A DNA stretch of 64,000 nt from ZC4RG25 sp023428365 (GTDB lineage Bacteria; Pseudomonadota; Alphaproteobacteria; Rhizobiales; Hyphomicrobiaceae), in the NCBI GenBank assembly GCA_050283925.1, contig JBNOAI010000007.1, positions 186,001 to 250,000 of the forward strand. The letters are read 5' to 3'. Positions within the stretch are counted from its first letter, which is position 1. Each line of letters starts with the position of its first letter. The position numbers and the translations under genes are program-made. This document shows positions 52,286-61,330 of this stretch, one piece after another. The notes under the pieces are model-generated. The model was not told the origin of the DNA, did not search any database, and worked only from the letters and a program-made list of their open reading frames with translations.

Positions 52286-52956
52286 GTCCCCGCAGACTTC
52301 GGCGGACCAGCCCTGCCATACGTCGCGAAGCCTGCGTGTGCCTCGGCCATCTCCGCATCTGTCAGCAGCACGGGGCCGCCGATCGCCAGCGACAGGTGAT
52401 ATTGCTTCGCGAGCGTCTCCAGCTCGACGGCCAGCCACATGGCTTTATCGAGGTCCGGGCCGATGGCGATCATGCCGTGGTTGGCCAAAAGGCAGCCATT
52501 TCGGCCGTCCAGCGCTTCGACCGCCAACTGGGACAGTTCCGGCGTTCCGAACCGCGCATATCCCGCGCAGCGGATGTCGTTTCCTCCAAATGCGGCAATC
52601 ATGTAGTGGCACGCAGGGATGCTCCGATGCGCCATTGCGAGCGTCGTTGCGTACATGGAATGAGTATGGACGATCGCGCCGACTTCTGGCCGCGCCCGCA
52701 GGATGTCGCGATGAAAGTGCCATTCCGACGAGGGCTTCATCGGCCCATCAAATCGGCCGTCCTCGGCATTGAGTGGCATGGACGCGATCATCTCAGGCGT
52801 CAGCACATCATAATCGACGCCCGATGGCGTAATGAGCATGGTCTCGCCATCACGCACCGAGATGTTGCCGGACGTTCCCTGATTAAGTCCGCTGGCGTTC
52901 ATCCAGCGGCACTTGTCGATGATCGTCTCTCGCAACCTTTGCGCGATTTCAGTCAT
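52282..52956 (-). CDS. Class II aldolase/adducin family protein
   Basis: A 224-residue protein of the L-fuculose-phosphate aldolase type. Visible signatures are GLNQGTSGNISVRDGETMLITPSGVDYD, KPSSEWHFHRDILRARPEVGAIVHTHSMYATTLA and CLLANHGMIAIGPDLDKAMW. They supply the catalytic glutamate (in SSEWHFH) and the zinc-binding histidines in HTHS and NHGM. It should split or form a sugar phosphate or a related small hydroxy-acid in the cytoplasm. It stands alone, convergent with the sulfur operon, so neighbours do not name the substrate. Confidence 0.88.
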   Translation of the reverse strand: MTEIAQRLRETIIDKCRWMNASGLNQGTSGNISVRDGETMLITPSGVDYDVLTPEMIASMPLNAEDGRFDGPMKPSSEWHFHRDILRARPEVGAIVHTHSMYATTLAMAHRSIPACHYMIAAFGGNDIRCAGYARFGTPELSQLAVEALDGRNGCLLANHGMIAIGPDLDKAMWLAVELETLAKQYHLSLAIGGPVLLTDAEMAEAHAGFATYGRAGPPKSAGT

Positions 52957-53374
52957 GACGCCCCAACCAGCAGATGCTGCTGTTCGTCTGCGGGTAACAT
53001 GCGCCGTGAGAGCTCACAAGTCGGTCGGCCCTTCGAGGGTGTCGCCTCTCAGCATCTCCCCTGCGACAAAAAGTGACCAAACCATGGCGAACGCCTGCTT
53101 GCCGATTGTTGGGCGCATCGTGATCCACTAGCGTGGAAATTGCTCCTACGTCAGCAGGTTCAGCGTATATGTTTGGAGATATCGGTTCGTGCACGGCGCA
53201 TTTCCGCGCAGCCTGTCCGATTACCGGCGCCAGGATCACCAGTTTATTGGTCCAAGCCCAACCTCGGTTTTCCATCGTTCATAGCGCTGATCGTTTTGCC
53301 ATCCCGCCGGCCGGCGACGGAGTAATGACTTTCGGTCCGACGCGTATCGTCGATGTTTCAGAGTTCAGCCTCAA
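52957..53374. other. Intergenic region of about 420 bases
   Basis: It separates the leftward aldolase gene from the rightward secreted protein gene. Short open frames here, such as 53133-53378, have no recognisable family or coding pattern. I found no clear promoter, repeat or RNA. Confidence 0.5.
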
Positions 53375-54508
53375 ATGATCACACTTCGTCAGTCCAGCCG
53401 ACTGTTCACGGCACTTGCCCTGCTCTTTACGGTGACGCTGTCATCTTTAGCGGCCGCAGAGAAAGCGACTCCTGATGATGTCGCCCGTATGCTTGCCGGC
53501 ATGGCTCCGGCTGCGACGTCTCCCCTTGCAACCCTGACGAGTGAACGGAGCTGGCAGGCACACGCGCGCGTATTCGATCAGGCCTGGAAGGGACTGGATC
53601 AGCGCCAGATCTCCAAGATCCGCAATTGGTCCGAGACTAACCTGCCGGTGCGCCGTCCCGTCATGTTCTACATGTTCAGCGGTCCGGATTTCCTCTACGC
53701 CAACGCGCTGCTGCCCGGAGCCTCGACCTACGTGCTGAGCGGATTGGAGCCGGTCGGCCGCATTCCTGAGCTGTCGCCGACCGTGCGCCGCTCATTGCCG
53801 CAAACCTTGCAGTCGCTGCGTGGGTCGATGAACTCGATCCTGAACTACAGCTTCTTCAAGACCAAGGATATGCGGGTGCAGCTCGCCGGTGGCACGCTGA
53901 ACGGTACGCTGCCGGTGATCTACGTGTTCATGGCGCGCTCGGGCATGACCATCCACGAGGTCGATCTGATCAAGCTCGCCAACGATGGGTCGGTGTCGGT
54001 TGTCGGACCTGCGGATGTTGCGACGGGAGCCCGGATCGCGTTCTCATCAGGCGATGGGCCAAAGCAAACGCTCTATTATTTCCAGACCGATCTGTCCAAT
54101 CATGGCGTGAAAAACAGCGGTTTCCTCAAGTTCTGCGAGCAGCTCGGCGTAGGTGATAGCCTGATCAAGAGCGCGTCTTATCTGATGCACTCCGACAGTT
54201 TCTCGACGGTTCGCGAGTTTCTTCTCACGCGCAGTCAAGTTCTGCTGCAGGACGACTCCGGCGTTCCGATCCGTTACTTCCAGCAGGATGATTGGAATCT
54301 GCGCCCTTACGGCAAATACCTTGGCCCGATCGCCCTGTTTGCCGGACAGAACCAGCCGCAACTGGGACAGCTGTTCCGCAAATCGGCGCAGCGCATAGAT
54401 TTCGGCATCGGCTATCGCTGGCGGTCGCAGGAATCCAACCTGCTTCTCGCGACGAAGAAGAGCCAGACCGCAGCACAGACTCCCGAAGTCGACGCACCAG
54501 GCCGGTAA
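53375..54508 (+). CDS. Secreted protein of unknown function
   Basis: A 377-residue protein with a Sec signal peptide (MITLRQSSRLFTALALLFTVTLSSLAAAE). The mature chain has no recognised family. Notable parts are RPVMFYMFSGPDFLYANALLPGASTYVLSGLEPVGRIPEL, NGTLPVIYVFMARSGMTIHEVDLI and LRPYGKYLGPIALFAGQNQPQLGQLFRKSAQRIDFGIGYRWR. It probably works in the periplasm. It stands alone and ends at a strong terminator hairpin at 54538. Confidence 0.85.
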   Translation: MITLRQSSRLFTALALLFTVTLSSLAAAEKATPDDVARMLAGMAPAATSPLATLTSERSWQAHARVFDQAWKGLDQRQISKIRNWSETNLPVRRPVMFYMFSGPDFLYANALLPGASTYVLSGLEPVGRIPELSPTVRRSLPQTLQSLRGSMNSILNYSFFKTKDMRVQLAGGTLNGTLPVIYVFMARSGMTIHEVDLIKLANDGSVSVVGPADVATGARIAFSSGDGPKQTLYYFQTDLSNHGVKNSGFLKFCEQLGVGDSLIKSASYLMHSDSFSTVREFLLTRSQVLLQDDSGVPIRYFQQDDWNLRPYGKYLGPIALFAGQNQPQLGQLFRKSAQRIDFGIGYRWRSQESNLLLATKKSQTAAQTPEVDAPGR

Positions 54509-54537
54509 TGACCGGAAATCCTATCCTAGAAATACCA

Positions 54538-54570
54538 AGAGGCGCCCGTCTTGTGATGGGCGCCTCTTTT
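54538..54570 (+). terminator. Rho-independent terminator
   Basis: AGAGGCGCCC at 54538-54547 pairs with GGGCGCCTCT at 54558-54567 around a 10-base loop, followed by a T-run (54567-54570). It ends the gene at 53375-54508. The hairpin also lies just beyond the leftward gene at 54598-54909 but with a weaker tail in that direction. Confidence 0.85.
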
Positions 54571-54597
54571 GCATTCAAACTTCAAGCGGCTGACGGA

Positions 54598-54909
54598 TCA
54601 GTCGCAGTAGGTCGGACGATAGCAGCGCTCCGTACCACCGCGGCAAACATAGTCGCCGTACCGGTTATAGAAGCAGCGCTTGCCGACGCGTTCGCAGCGC
54701 AGCGGGCCCTTGTAGCAGCCATCGCCACGGTAGTAGGCGCGGTCACGGGCATGAGCGTACGCTCCAAGCACGCCGAGGCCGATAATCGTACCACCGACGA
54801 TTGCAGCGGTGCGTCCGCCACGGCCAGCCTCGGCCGGCGCGGTTGCAGCCATACCGACGCCAATAGCGAGCGCGAGTGCCATAAACGCGTGAACGAACTT
54901 CTTGATCAT
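54598..54909 (-). CDS. Small secreted cysteine-rich protein, unknown
   Basis: About 103 residues. A signal peptide, MIKKFVHAFMALALAIGVGMAATAPAEAG, is followed by a short glycine-rich hydrophobic stretch (TAAIVGGTIIGLGVLGAYAHA) and a basic tail with six cysteines (in GDGCYK, LRCERVG, RCFYNRYGDYVC, ERCYRPTYC). Six cysteines suggest three disulfide bonds in the periplasm. No family is recognised. The start is ATG 54909, four bases after GGGGGT, with the longer TTG frame rejected. Confidence 0.75.
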   Translation of the reverse strand: MIKKFVHAFMALALAIGVGMAATAPAEAGRGGRTAAIVGGTIIGLGVLGAYAHARDRAYYRGDGCYKGPLRCERVGKRCFYNRYGDYVCRGGTERCYRPTYCD

Positions 54910-55158
54910 AAGTACCCCCAAATGCTCCTTGAGGCATGGAATGTGAGGACAACGGAATTCGGGACGAAACTGTTCCGTGTCGCACTTAAGCGCATGCCAA
55001 ATGAATAAGGCGTGAACGAGCCCCGCAAGCGTCGGTCAGAAGGCCGTTGCGTGAACATGACATGAAACCCCGACGTGGACCGGGTGGTGTATCCCGGCCG
55101 CAGGGTGTGGCTCTGAGGCTCTTGAGACCCGAGGCGCGGTCCGCTACGTCACGGTGCT

Positions 55159-57411
55159 ATGACAACCAAACCGATTCTGCCCGGACCGGGCCCGATCGAG
55201 CCGATCAGTCTCAAGGACGCGCTCGAGGAACGTTATCTTTCGTATGCGCTGTCCACCATCATGGGCCGCGCGCTTCCCGACGTGCGTGACGGTCTGAAGC
55301 CGGTTCACCGCCGCATTCTCTATGCCATGCGCGAGCTCAAGCTCGATCCGGCATCGGCTTACAAGAAGTGCGCGCGTGTCGTCGGCGACGTGATCGGTAA
55401 GTTCCATCCGCATGGCGATCAGGCGGTCTATGACGCCATGGTGCGGCTCGCGCAGAACTTCGCGCAGCGCTATCCGCTGGTCGACGGGCAGGGCAACTTC
55501 GGCAATATCGATGGCGATAACGCAGCCGCCTATCGGTATACCGAGGCGCGGATGTCCGATATCGCCAGCCGTCTGCTCGAAGGCATCGACGAAGAAACCG
55601 TCGATTTCCGCCCGACCTTCAACGGCGAGGAAGACGAGCCGGTCGTGCTGCCGGCCAATTTCCCGAACCTGCTGGCGAACGGCGCCTCCGGTATCGCCGT
55701 CGGCATGGCCACAAATATTCCGCCGCACAACGTCGAGGAGCTGTGCAACGCGCTGTTGCACCTGATCAAACATCCCAACGCGACCATCGAAAAGCTGGTC
55801 GAGTTCATTCCCGGCCCTGATTTCCCAACCGGCGGTGTGCTGGTCGAGCCGCGTGATTCGATCATTGAGGCCTATCGCACGGGGCGCGGCGGCTTCCGTC
55901 TGCGCGCCAAGTGGGAGCGCGAAGACACCGGCCGCGGGATGTATCAGGTGGTCATCACCGAGATCCCCTATCAGGTCGCCAAATCCAAGCTCGTCGAGAA
56001 GCTTGCGGAGCTGTTGCAGGATAAGAAGCTCCCGCTGGTCGGCGACGTGCGCGATGAGTCAGCCGAAGAAGTGCGCCTGATCCTCGAGCCGAAGAGCCGG
56101 ACCGTCGATCCGGTGGTGCTGATGGAAAGCGTGTTCCGGTTGTCGGAGCTGGAGATTCGCTTCGGCCTGAACATGAACGTGCTCTCCGGCGGGCAAATCC
56201 CCAACGTGCTCTCGCTGCGCGAAGTGTTGCAGCAGTGGCTGGAGCACCGCATCGACGTGCTGGTGAAGCGGTCGCAGTTCCGCCTCGCGAAGATCGAGCA
56301 TCGGCTGGAGGTGCTCGACGGCTACCTGATCGCCTATCTCAACATCGACGAGGTGATCCGGATCGTCCGCTTCGAGGATGATCCGAAGGCCAAGCTGATC
56401 GCGAAATTCAAACTCAGCGAAGTTCAGGCAGAAGCTATCCTCAATCTGCGACTGCGGTCTTTGTCGAAGCTCGAAGAGGTCGAGATCCGCGCCGAGCACG
56501 ATCGGCTGTCCGGCGAGAAGCGCGACCTGCAGGCGTTGTTGGATTCGGAAGATCTGCAATGGCAGAAGATTTCCGAGCAGGTGAAAGAGCTGCGCGAGGA
56601 ATATTCAAAGAAGACCGATCTGGGGCGGCGTCGCACGTCCTTTGCTGATGCGCCGACAATCGAAGTCGATCTCGAGCAGGCCTTCATCGAGAAAGAGCCG
56701 ATTACGGTCGTGCTGTCGGAGAAGGGCTGGATCCGGGCCATGAAGGGCCACCTGGATGACCTTTCCAAGCTCGACTTCAAGCAGGGCGACAAGCTGAAGC
56801 GTGCGGTCAAAGCGTTCACGACCGACAAGTTGCTCGTCTTCGCAACGAACGGTCGCTTCTTCACTCTGACGGGTGCCGATCTTCCCGGTGGGCGAGGCCA
56901 CGGCGAGCCGGTCCGGTTGATGGTCGATCTTGAAGAAAGTCACGATATCCTTGAGCTGTTCGTGCACGAGCCCGGGCGCAAGCTGCTCGTGGCCAGCACG
57001 GGTGGATACGGCTTTATCGTGCCTGAGGACGAGGTGATCGCGCTGACCCGCAAGGGCAAGCAGATCTTGAACGTCAGCGAGCCGGAGGAGGCGCAGATTT
57101 GCATTCCGTGCGCCGGCGATATGATCGCGACGGTCGGTGAGAACCGCAAGTTGCTGGTGTTCCCGATGGCCGAGGTCAACGAGATGACGCGCGGCAAGGG
57201 CATGATTTTGCAGCGCTTCAAGGATGGAAAGCTGGCCGATGCGCGCGCGTTTGCGCGTGCTGACGGCCTGACCTGGATCGATTCCGCCGGGCGCACCTTC
57301 ACGCTGACTATGAAGGATCTTCAGGAATGGGTGGGGCAGCGCTCACAGGCCGGCAAGGTTGCGCCAAAGGGCTTCCCGCGGTCGAATAAGTTCGGCCCCA
57401 GCTTCGGATAG
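55159..57411 (+). CDS. parC: DNA topoisomerase IV subunit A
   Basis: A 750-residue type IIA topoisomerase A subunit. The catalytic tyrosine is Y127 in AYRYTEARM. The winged-helix and tower part is followed by the C-terminal beta-propeller (about 500-745), with repeated blades such as VVLSEKGWIRAMKGH and LLVASTGGYGFIVPEDE. The shorter propeller, without a GyrA box QRRGGKG, marks it as ParC, not GyrA. It unlinks daughter chromosomes. It stands alone on the plus strand. Confidence 0.93.
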   Translation: MTTKPILPGPGPIEPISLKDALEERYLSYALSTIMGRALPDVRDGLKPVHRRILYAMRELKLDPASAYKKCARVVGDVIGKFHPHGDQAVYDAMVRLAQNFAQRYPLVDGQGNFGNIDGDNAAAYRYTEARMSDIASRLLEGIDEETVDFRPTFNGEEDEPVVLPANFPNLLANGASGIAVGMATNIPPHNVEELCNALLHLIKHPNATIEKLVEFIPGPDFPTGGVLVEPRDSIIEAYRTGRGGFRLRAKWEREDTGRGMYQVVITEIPYQVAKSKLVEKLAELLQDKKLPLVGDVRDESAEEVRLILEPKSRTVDPVVLMESVFRLSELEIRFGLNMNVLSGGQIPNVLSLREVLQQWLEHRIDVLVKRSQFRLAKIEHRLEVLDGYLIAYLNIDEVIRIVRFEDDPKAKLIAKFKLSEVQAEAILNLRLRSLSKLEEVEIRAEHDRLSGEKRDLQALLDSEDLQWQKISEQVKELREEYSKKTDLGRRRTSFADAPTIEVDLEQAFIEKEPITVVLSEKGWIRAMKGHLDDLSKLDFKQGDKLKRAVKAFTTDKLLVFATNGRFFTLTGADLPGGRGHGEPVRLMVDLEESHDILELFVHEPGRKLLVASTGGYGFIVPEDEVIALTRKGKQILNVSEPEEAQICIPCAGDMIATVGENRKLLVFPMAEVNEMTRGKGMILQRFKDGKLADARAFARADGLTWIDSAGRTFTLTMKDLQEWVGQRSQAGKVAPKGFPRSNKFGPSFG

Positions 57412-57522
57412 TGTTGATCCACGTCGGGATTGTTTCGAGGCGGATCAAAAGCTTGCACTTGGCTTTGGTCTGCGCCATGGGTTAGGTGCGACTGCAACGC
57501 GGCGACGGGGGGCGTTTTTCCA

Positions 57523-57963
57523 ATGTGGCGCGCGCTTGGTCTGATAGTGCTGACCTGCATGGTGGCCGCGAACGGCGTGCACGCCCAGAGCCCGTGCAGC
57601 AGGGAAGATTTCGAAGCTGTCGTTGATGATACGGCAGCCGCGTTGCGCGATCTCAATGCCGCCCACAAGCCGGATTTTCAGGAACGTCTGCGGCTGCTTA
57701 AAGAAAAGCGTGGCTGGGACTACACCACGTTTATGAAGGAAGCCGCACCTTTCGTGCAGGACGACCAGATTCGTGAATACGATCAGGAGTCCGCGGATTT
57801 TCTGGCGCGGATCAATAGCTTGGGAACGGAAGGCGCTTCAGCGGATACGCCGGATTGCACCATGCTAATCGAGGTGCGCGCGAACATGAGCGCACTTGTC
57901 GAAGCCCAGAAGTCGAAGTGGGCTTACATGTTTGAAAAGATCGCCAGGGAAATTGGGCCGTAA
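57523..57963 (+). CDS. Small secreted protein, unknown
   Basis: A 146-residue protein with a signal peptide ending at VHAQ (MWRALGLIVLTCMVAANGVHAQ). The mature part is helical and acidic: EDFEAVVDDTAAALRDLNAAHKPDFQERLRLLKEKRGWDYTTFMKEAAPFVQDDQIREYDQESADFLARIN. No family is recognised. The frame extends to 57430; ATG at 57523 begins the signal peptide. It converges with bpt. Confidence 0.75.
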   Translation: MWRALGLIVLTCMVAANGVHAQSPCSREDFEAVVDDTAAALRDLNAAHKPDFQERLRLLKEKRGWDYTTFMKEAAPFVQDDQIREYDQESADFLARINSLGTEGASADTPDCTMLIEVRANMSALVEAQKSKWAYMFEKIAREIGP

Positions 57964-57995
57964 GGCGCGCGGAACAGATTGGCGGGCCAATCCCG

Positions 57996-58736
57996 TCATT
58001 TCTGACGCTTCACACGCTCCCAGCCGCTGCCGGTGAGGCGCTCCTGGGGATGAAAGCGCGTCTTGTAGTTCATTTTGCGCGAGCCTTCGATCCAATAGCC
58101 CAAATACAGGTAGGGCAGGCCGAGCTGGCGCGCGTACTCGACATGCTCGAGGATCATGTAGGTGCCGAAGCTGCGCTGCGGCACTTCCGTATCGTAGAAG
58201 CTGTAGACCATCGAAATGCCATCGGACAGGCGATCGCAGAGCGCGATACCCATCAGAGGCCCCTCCGATGATCCGGTTGCGGGGGCGCGATATTCGGACA
58301 GGAATGTGGTGACGATGCTGTCCTCGATCATCATGGCATAGTCGAGCACCGTCATATCGGCCATGCCGCCGTCCGAATGGCGTTGATCGATATAGTCGCG
58401 AAACAGGCTGTATTGTTCGGCAGTGGGATGAGGCGCTATCCGACGCGTGGTCAGGTCGGCATTGGCCTTCAGCACCCGTTGGAACGAGCGGTTGGGTGTG
58501 AATTCATCGACAGCGACCCGCACCGACACGCACGCCTGGCACCCCTCGCAATAGGGCATGTAGGCGATGTTCTGGCTGCGCCGAAATCCGCCCTTGAGCA
58601 GATTGTCGACCAGTGCCGGCGGCTTGTCATGCGTCAGGTGCGTGAACAACTTGCGTTCGAGCCGGCCCTCCAGATAGGGGCAGGGCTGGGGCGCCGTGAC
58701 GTAGAATTCCGGAAAATTCTTCTTCTGCTCGGTCAT
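57996..58736 (-). CDS. bpt: Aspartate/glutamate leucyltransferase Bpt
   Basis: A 246-residue enzyme of the bacterial N-end rule. Features are FYVTAPQPCPYLEGRLERKLFTHL at the start, MPYCEGCQACVSVRVAVDEFTPNRSFQRVLK with the cysteine cluster in the middle, and the late SFYDTEVPQRSFGTYMILEHVEYARQLGLPYLYLGYWIEGSRKMNYKTRF typical of ATE/Bpt. It adds leucine from leucyl-tRNA to proteins with N-terminal aspartate or glutamate. A single gene between unrelated neighbours; parC and hemB nearby are a rhizobial pattern. Confidence 0.94.
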   Translation of the reverse strand: MTEQKKNFPEFYVTAPQPCPYLEGRLERKLFTHLTHDKPPALVDNLLKGGFRRSQNIAYMPYCEGCQACVSVRVAVDEFTPNRSFQRVLKANADLTTRRIAPHPTAEQYSLFRDYIDQRHSDGGMADMTVLDYAMMIEDSIVTTFLSEYRAPATGSSEGPLMGIALCDRLSDGISMVYSFYDTEVPQRSFGTYMILEHVEYARQLGLPYLYLGYWIEGSRKMNYKTRFHPQERLTGSGWERVKRQK

Positions 58737-58830
58737 CCGTTTGAACGCTCGGGTCCACTGTGAAGCGGGAGTCTATGTGAGGCGATCGTACGTAAGCAAG
58801 CTCCCTCGCATGGACAAGGATGGAAGCTGA

Positions 58831-60171
58831 TTAATGACTGCTATTGTCTCGGTTCCGCAGCATCCCTTGCGGGCGCCAGATCAGCAATGCGGCAAGAGCA
58901 CCGTAGATGGCTAGATCGCGATACTCGATAGGAAATAGCGCCGACCAAACGGTCTCCAGGACGCCGATGGCGACGCCCCCGACAAGCGCTCCCGAGATCG
59001 AGCCTATGCCGCCGATGATGGCGGCTATCAGCGCCTTGAGGCCGAGAACGAGCCCTCCTGACGTCCCCAGTCCGCCATAGAAGACGGTCGATATGACACC
59101 GGCCAGTCCGGCCAGGGCGGAGGCCAGGATCACTGAAATCAATAGGATATGCAACGGATCTATCCCGAACAGAACGGCAGCCTGCCGGTCATCGGCGCAG
59201 GCGCGCCAGTGACGGCCAAAGCGTGTTGAGCGCATCAGCATCAGCAGTCCGACTGCCGCGACGACTGCTACAACCGTGACAAGTGCCGCGATCGGGGTAA
59301 CGGTCACGACAAAGGCCGAACTTCGCGCGAGGCCGACAGGTTGATTGAGCGTCGGCTCGATCCACCGCAACGCGGGGCCTTGAAAGATCCGAATGTACTC
59401 CTGCAACGCAAGCGCAAGTCCAACGGTGGCAATCAGCACGTGTTGTCCGCTGGCGTGCCGCAGCGGTGCAAACACCAGCTTGCCGGTGACATAGCCATGC
59501 AGGCCAGCGGTGGCCATTCCGATGGCAACGCAAGCCAGAAGGGAGGCCCAAAGCGGAAGTGCCGATGCTGTCAACGCGAAGCCCAGCACGGCACCGTATC
59601 CACCGATCGCAGCAAATTCACCAAACGCGAGATTGATCCTGCCGAGCAGTCCATAAATCAGCGCATAGGCCGGTGCGAGCATGGCGTAGATGCTGATCAA
59701 AGGAAGCGCTGAAAGTACGTGCTGCAGGGCGACAGCAACGCTCTGCGGCAAGTTCGGCATCCAGCCGAGGGTCAGATACGGTGCGGGGTCGGATGTCGCG
59801 GCCTCCGGCGTGTTCAGCCAGAACCGCTTGAGAAACGCCAGCCGGATCGGCCCGATCTCGATGCCATCATGCCAGACACGAGCCAGCCGATCGTCGGGCC
59901 GAACTTGATCGCGAGCAAATGTGCAGACCAGCCGATGCTGGACGATGCCGTGCTGGCCATGTGCGTGATAGATGACCTCAATGCGTTCGCCTGGTCGCTG
60001 ACGAGTGGCCAGCACGTCGAAGTCCATTCCGGAAGGATTGATCGCCGGGACAAGCCTGCGGCACGTGCGAGCCTCGTTGGCGTCCGGCCATGAGGCGCAT
60101 CCCGTCAGCAAGATCGCCGTGAGTGTGCTGAGCGCCAGTGCGATGAGCCATGACCTGCCGGGACGGGCCAT
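58831..60171 (-). CDS. LivH-type branched-chain amino-acid ABC permease with lipoprotein-like N-terminal domain
   Basis: About 446 residues. The C-terminal 290 residues are a LivH permease with eight or so helices: ISIYAMLAPAYALIYGLLGRINLAFGEFAAIGGYGAVLG, QEYIRIFQGPALRW, and LAGLAGVISTVFYGGLGTSGGLVLGLKALIAAIIGGIGSISGAL. Before it stands an extra part of about 130 residues, beginning with a hydrophobic stretch and a lipobox-like LLTGCAS (C25), then a globular segment with two more cysteines. Ordinary LivH has about 300 residues. ATG at 60171 is preferred to the TTG frame that overlaps hemB. No partner ATPase or LivM gene is near. Confidence 0.85.
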   Translation of the reverse strand: MARPGRSWLIALALSTLTAILLTGCASWPDANEARTCRRLVPAINPSGMDFDVLATRQRPGERIEVIYHAHGQHGIVQHRLVCTFARDQVRPDDRLARVWHDGIEIGPIRLAFLKRFWLNTPEAATSDPAPYLTLGWMPNLPQSVAVALQHVLSALPLISIYAMLAPAYALIYGLLGRINLAFGEFAAIGGYGAVLGFALTASALPLWASLLACVAIGMATAGLHGYVTGKLVFAPLRHASGQHVLIATVGLALALQEYIRIFQGPALRWIEPTLNQPVGLARSSAFVVTVTPIAALVTVVAVVAAVGLLMLMRSTRFGRHWRACADDRQAAVLFGIDPLHILLISVILASALAGLAGVISTVFYGGLGTSGGLVLGLKALIAAIIGGIGSISGALVGGVAIGVLETVWSALFPIEYRDLAIYGALAALLIWRPQGMLRNRDNSSH

Positions 60172-60184
60172 TGGCGTTGACGCA

Positions 60185-61249
60185 TCACGTGTGAGTGGCA
60201 AGCCAGCGCGCGGCGCGTGGCGCGAAGTAGGTCAAAACACCGGCCGCCCCCGCGCGCTTGAATGCCAGCAGGCTCTCGATCATGACCTTATCGCCATCCA
60301 GCCAGCCATTTTCGGCCGCCGCCATCAGCATCGCGTACTCCCCGGACACCTGATAGGCGAAGGTCGGAACGCCGAACGTGTCATGCACGCGCCGTACGAT
60401 GTCGAGGTAGGGCATGCCCGGCTTGACCATCACCATGTCCGCGCCTTCATCCAGATCGAGCGCTACCTCGCGGATGGCCTCGTCGGAATTGGCCGGGTCC
60501 ATCTGATAGGTGCGCTTGTCGCCCTTCAGCGCGCCGGACGAACCGACGGCATCGCGGAACGGACCATAGAATGCTGACGCGTATTTTGCCGCGTACGCCA
60601 TGATCTGCGTGGACGTATGCCCTGCGTCTTCCAATGCCTGCCGGATGGCGCCGATACGGCCATCCATCATGTCCGACGGCGCGATGATGTCACAACCTGC
60701 TTCGACCTGTACCAGCGTCTGGCGGATCAAGGCTTCGATCGTTTCATCATTGAGAATCGTATCGCCGCGCATCAGGCCGTCGTGGCCATGGCTGGTATAG
60801 GGATCGAGCGCGACGTCCAGCAGAACGCCGATATCAAGTCCGGCAGCTCGCACGCCGCGCGTCGCCCGGCAGACGAGGTTTTGTGGGTTCCAGGCTTCGC
60901 GCCCATCCTCGGTGCGCAGGTTGGGATCGGTGTAGGGAAACAGCGCGATCGCCGGGATGCCGAGTTCCAGCGCCTCTTCGGCAGCGGCAACGATGAGATC
61001 AGCCGACAAACGTTCGACGCCGGGCATCGAGGGGACCGGCATGCGGACGTTCTGCCCTTCGACGACGAACATCGGCCAGATCAGGTCGGACGGCGTCAGT
61101 GTATTCTCGGCCACGAGGCGTCGCGACCAGTCGGACCGCCGGTTGCGCCGCATGCGGACGGTGGGGTAGGCGCCAGGTGTAGAGACCTTGGCCGGGCCGG
61201 AACTGATAGCCGGTTGAACGCGATCGGTGAGGGTAGAGCGCGGCTTCAT
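60185..61249 (-). CDS. hemB: Delta-aminolevulinic acid dehydratase (porphobilinogen synthase)
   Basis: A 354-residue enzyme that joins two aminolevulinate molecules to make porphobilinogen for heme. The Schiff-base lysines are K222 (AAKYASAFYGPFR) and K276 (MVKPGMPYLD). The metal site reads DVALDPYTSHGHDG: the cysteines of zinc-dependent forms are replaced by aspartate, so it should be the magnesium-using type, as described in Bradyrhizobium. It precedes the LivH-type gene by 13 bases on the same strand and may share its transcript. Confidence 0.95.
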   Translation of the reverse strand: MKPRSTLTDRVQPAISSGPAKVSTPGAYPTVRMRRNRRSDWSRRLVAENTLTPSDLIWPMFVVEGQNVRMPVPSMPGVERLSADLIVAAAEEALELGIPAIALFPYTDPNLRTEDGREAWNPQNLVCRATRGVRAAGLDIGVLLDVALDPYTSHGHDGLMRGDTILNDETIEALIRQTLVQVEAGCDIIAPSDMMDGRIGAIRQALEDAGHTSTQIMAYAAKYASAFYGPFRDAVGSSGALKGDKRTYQMDPANSDEAIREVALDLDEGADMVMVKPGMPYLDIVRRVHDTFGVPTFAYQVSGEYAMLMAAAENGWLDGDKVMIESLLAFKRAGAAGVLTYFAPRAARWLATHT

Positions 61250-61330
61250 GGCGAACCTGCCTGCAAGCTGGAAACTGTCGCGTCACCATCGCTGGACAGG
61301 CCGCGTATGGCAAGTGCGCGCGTTCGCCGC

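Noticed and set aside
53133..53378. 81-residue frame in the gap before the secreted protein gene
   Set aside because: It overlaps the start of the next gene by four bases, has no ribosome site and no recognisable family.
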